Origin: Flavobacterium frigidarium DSM 17623
GTDB lineage: Bacteria > Bacteroidota > Bacteroidia > Flavobacteriales > Flavobacteriaceae
Length of the DNA: 64,000 nt
NCBI RefSeq assembly: GCF_000425505.1
Contig: NZ_AUDO01000004.1
Location: 248,001-312,000, forward strand
Direction of reading: 5' to 3'
The notes beneath the pieces are model-generated. The model was not told the origin of the DNA. It made no database searches and saw nothing but the letters and a program-made list of their open reading frames with translations. Below, one piece after another: positions 61,772-64,000 of the stretch; position 1 is the first letter of the stretch; every line of letters begins with the position of its first letter. The position numbers and the translations under genes are program-made.

Positions 61772-61798
61772 CTTTATCTATTTTAATTTAAAATTTCT

Positions 61799-63076
61799 TT
61801 ATTCTGCCGCAACAACTTCGTCGTTACCTTCTTCCCACTGCCCTACAACTGAAGTCGCTAAAGCATTTCCTAAAACGTTAGTTGCACTTCTAAACATATC
61901 ACAAAAGTGGTCAATAGGTAAGATTAGTGCAATTCCTTCGATAGGAATGTCAAACATTCCACAAGTTGCAGCTACAACTACTAAACTAGCCCTAGGAACA
62001 CCAGCAATACCTTTACTTGTCAGCATTAAAACAAGTAGCATCGTTAATTGCGTACCCAAATCTAAGTGTACCCCATAAGCTTGTGCAATAAAAATACTAG
62101 CAAAAGTCATGTACATCATACTTCCGTCAAGATTGAAGGAATAACCAAGAGGTAACATGAAAGAAACGATTTTGTCTTTTACACCAAAGCGCTCTAATTC
62201 CTCTGTAAGCTTAGGGAAAACCGCCTCACTACTTGTCGTACCAAAAGCAATAATCAACGGACTTACAATACGTTTTAAAAGCACTGTCATTCTACTCTTT
62301 AAAAATAAGTAACCAACAGCAATTAATAATACCCAAAGAGAGGCGATACCAATTAAAAACGATCCGAAAAATTTGAAGTACGTAATTGCTAATTCTTGAA
62401 AATCACGAACAGCAAATACTCCTGCAATCGCTCCAAAAACTCCAATAGGAGCAAAATTCATTACATAATTCACCATTTTAAGGATAATATGTGATGTCTT
62501 ATCTAATGCATTCACTACAGGTTTAGCGTACTCACCAATTGAAGCAGCTGCTAATCCGAAGAAAATAGAAAATACAACAATTTGCAGAATTTCATTTGTA
62601 GCCATAGCTTCGAAAATACTCTTAGGAACGATGTGTTCGATAAAATTTTCGAAAGAAATACTTTTAGTTTTTTCAGCAACATCAGATGCTGAAGTTAAAT
62701 CAACATTTGATAAATTCAAACCGTCACCTGGTTGAAGTACGTTGACAAAAAACATCCCTAATAAAAGAGAAATAAACGAGGCAGTAAAGAACCATCCTAA
62801 TGCTTTTCCTCCAATTCTACCTACGGTGCTTACATTTCCTAATTTAGCAATACCTACAACAAGTGTAGTAAAAACTAGGGGGGAAATAATCATTTGAACT
62901 AAGCGGATAAAAACAGTCGCTAAGATTTTTATTTTATCACTGAAAACCAAAGCGGTTTCAGGTGAAATTGTATTGTGGATGATTATTCCTAATATCCCTC
63001 CTAATAACATGGCAATTAGGATTTGTGTCGTCAAATTAGATAAAATTGACGCCTTCTTTTCTGGTTTTGTGTGCAT
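61799..63076 (-). CDS. Dicarboxylate/glutamate symporter (SDF/DAACS family), paralogue 2
   Basis: 425 residues, also with 8 membrane helices. It has FGTTSSEAVFPKLTEEL (hairpin 1, TSSEAV rather than TSSSAA), GYSFNLDGSMMYMTFASIF (TM7 NLDGS) and GIALILPIDHFCDMFRSATNV (TM8, HFCDMFRS). The altered serine motif and NLDGS place it in a different subgroup from its neighbour, nearer to C4-dicarboxylate DctA-like proteins. It probably carries malate or succinate; the exact substrate is unknown. Confidence 0.9.
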   Translation of the reverse strand: MHTKPEKKASILSNLTTQILIAMLLGGILGIIIHNTISPETALVFSDKIKILATVFIRLVQMIISPLVFTTLVVGIAKLGNVSTVGRIGGKALGWFFTASFISLLLGMFFVNVLQPGDGLNLSNVDLTSASDVAEKTKSISFENFIEHIVPKSIFEAMATNEILQIVVFSIFFGLAAASIGEYAKPVVNALDKTSHIILKMVNYVMNFAPIGVFGAIAGVFAVRDFQELAITYFKFFGSFLIGIASLWVLLIAVGYLFLKSRMTVLLKRIVSPLIIAFGTTSSEAVFPKLTEELERFGVKDKIVSFMLPLGYSFNLDGSMMYMTFASIFIAQAYGVHLDLGTQLTMLLVLMLTSKGIAGVPRASLVVVAATCGMFDIPIEGIALILPIDHFCDMFRSATNVLGNALATSVVGQWEEGNDEVVAAE

Positions 63077-63143
63077 TTGGTTTTTAAAAATTATTTGAGT
63101 TTTGGTTTTTGCATTTTGGTAAAATGCACCGGGTAATTTTGCT

Positions 63144-64000
63144 TTAAATTTCTTTGGAATACGTTTTATTGATTAAATAGAAATCTGCTAATACCATCGC
63201 TGCCATTGCCTCAACAATTGGCACTGCACGAGGAACAACACAAGGATCATGACGTCCTTTTCCAGTCATCTCGGTAATATTTCCTTTATTGTCTAGTGAT
63301 TCTTGTTTTTGCATAATTGTCGCAACTGGTTTGAAAGCTACTCTAAAGTAAATATCCATTCCGTTGCTAATTCCACCTTGAATTCCTCCCGATAAGTTTG
63401 TTTTTGTAGTTCCGTCAGGATTATATAAATCATTATGATCACTTCCCTTCATTTTAGCACCACAAAAACCGCTACCGTATTCAAATCCTTTTACCGCATT
63501 TATCGATAGCATTGCTTTTCCTAGCTCAGCATGAAGCTTGTCAAAAACTGGTTCGCCTAAACCTATTGGCACATTTTGGATTACACAAGTAACTGTTCCT
63601 CCTACTGTATCGCCTTGCTTGCGAATCTCACGAATGTATTCTTCCATTTTAACGGCAGAAGCTTCATCAGGACATCGAACAGGGTTACTTTCTATTTTTG
63701 AAAAGTCTAAATCTTGGTATGGTTTTTCTAAAAATATATCTCCCACAGAAGAGGTGTAGGCATTGATTTTAATCTCAGGTAAAATTTGTTTAGCGATAGC
63801 ACCTGCTACTACTCTACTAGCCGTTTCACGAGCAGAACTTCTTCCTCCTCCGCGATAATCGCGTGTACCATATTTTTGATCATAAACATAATCAGCATGG
63901 CTTGGTCTATAATTGTCTTTTATATGAGAATAATCATCCGACTTTTGGTTTGTATTTGGGATGATAAACCCTATCGGAGTTCCTGTTGTTTTACCTTCAA
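63144..64000 (-). CDS. aroC: Chorismate synthase, 3' part (cut by window edge)
   Basis: The reading frame is open from 64000 down to the stop at 63144, so the 5' end lies beyond the window; the visible part is about 285 residues. Motifs include [40 protein letters not shown] (FMN-binding) and [20 protein letters not shown], ending [20 protein letters not shown]. It makes chorismate from EPSP in the shikimate pathway. The internal codon at 63746 is a Val and not the true start. Confidence 0.96.
   Translation of the reverse strand, partial: EGKTTGTPIGFIIPNTNQKSDDYSHIKDNYRPSHADYVYDQKYGTRDYRGGGRSSARETASRVVAGAIAKQILPEIKINAYTSSVGDIFLEKPYQDLDFSKIESNPVRCPDEASAVKMEEYIREIRKQGDTVGGTVTCVIQNVPIGLGEPVFDKLHAELGKAMLSINAVKGFEYGSGFCGAKMKGSDHNDLYNPDGTTKTNLSGGIQGGISNGMDIYFRVAFKPVATIMQKQESLDNKGNITEMTGKGRHDPCVVPRAVPIVEAMAAMVLADFYLINKTYSKEI

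Noticed and set aside
63144..63746. A 200-residue protein starting at 63746
   Set aside because: The codon there is an internal Val of chorismate synthase; the frame is open to the window edge.

Overview
The window looks like a piece of the chromosome of a Bacteroidota bacterium of the family Flavobacteriaceae, most likely Flavobacterium or a close relative. The DNA is AT-rich. It carries a SusC/SusD pair, many -7 boxes of the Bacteroidota type (TAnnTTTG), lipoproteins with short Cys signal peptides, and conserved housekeeping genes whose sequences look flavobacterial. I ran no database search; family names come from recognised motifs and layout.

Region by region: (1) 1-6385 is the end of an alginate-type polysaccharide utilisation locus on the minus strand: a PL17 oligoalginate lyase and a KdgF-like cupin, then (behind a terminator and a second promoter) a SusC-type TonB-dependent receptor and the start of its SusD partner, cut by the window edge. 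Both promoters have the same -7 box running into tandem 13-bp palindromic operators. (2) 6.6-15.8 kb: an acyl-CoA thioesterase converging on an acyl-CoA oxidase-like enzyme, then a three-gene RND efflux operon with a small secreted protein gene upstream. (3) 16.2-20.2 kb: a nitroreductase coupled to a royal-jelly/Yellow-family lipoprotein, small conserved proteins, and an AraC regulator followed by an unusual array of hairpins. (4) 20.2-26.8 kb: a five-gene signalling operon (two-component kinase with receiver, CHASE3 hybrid kinase with three receivers, stand-alone receiver, CheR, CheB) without chemotaxis genes. (5) 27-44 kb: agmatine-to-putrescine genes (aguB, aguA), an M1 peptidase, aldose epimerase, acetyltransferase, smpB, a Fic-like protein that lacks the catalytic histidine, pcm, rluD-PASTA, ddl, a DUF421 protein, coaD, and a PhnA-type protein. 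(6) 44-46.4 kb: an epimerase-like gene whose 3' end has been rewritten by an IS3-family element (1388 bp, 3-bp target duplication). (7) 46.4-64 kb: acetyltransferase, a kinase/receiver/AraC trio, miaE, glyA, fumarylacetoacetase, a small transaldolase, an SDR enzyme, the SRP RNA gene (ffs), glutamine cyclotransferase, a coiled-coil membrane protein, an arginase-family hydrolase, a DEAD-box helicase, two paralogous dicarboxylate/glutamate-type symporters, and the 3' part of aroC.

How it fits together: the PL17 enzyme and KdgF would turn oligoalginate imported by SusCD into linear keto-sugar acids, with both transcripts probably silenced by one GntR/UxuR-like regulator that lies outside the window. 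AguA and AguB form a complete agmatine route to putrescine. The parts most worth following up are the hairpin array at 19.86-20.17 kb, the dual operator promoters, the catalytically degenerate Fic protein, the IS-made new C-terminus at 44.98 kb, two copies of a bulged palindromic repeat (39.74 and 54.24 kb), and a possible small RNA at 42.9-43.04 kb.
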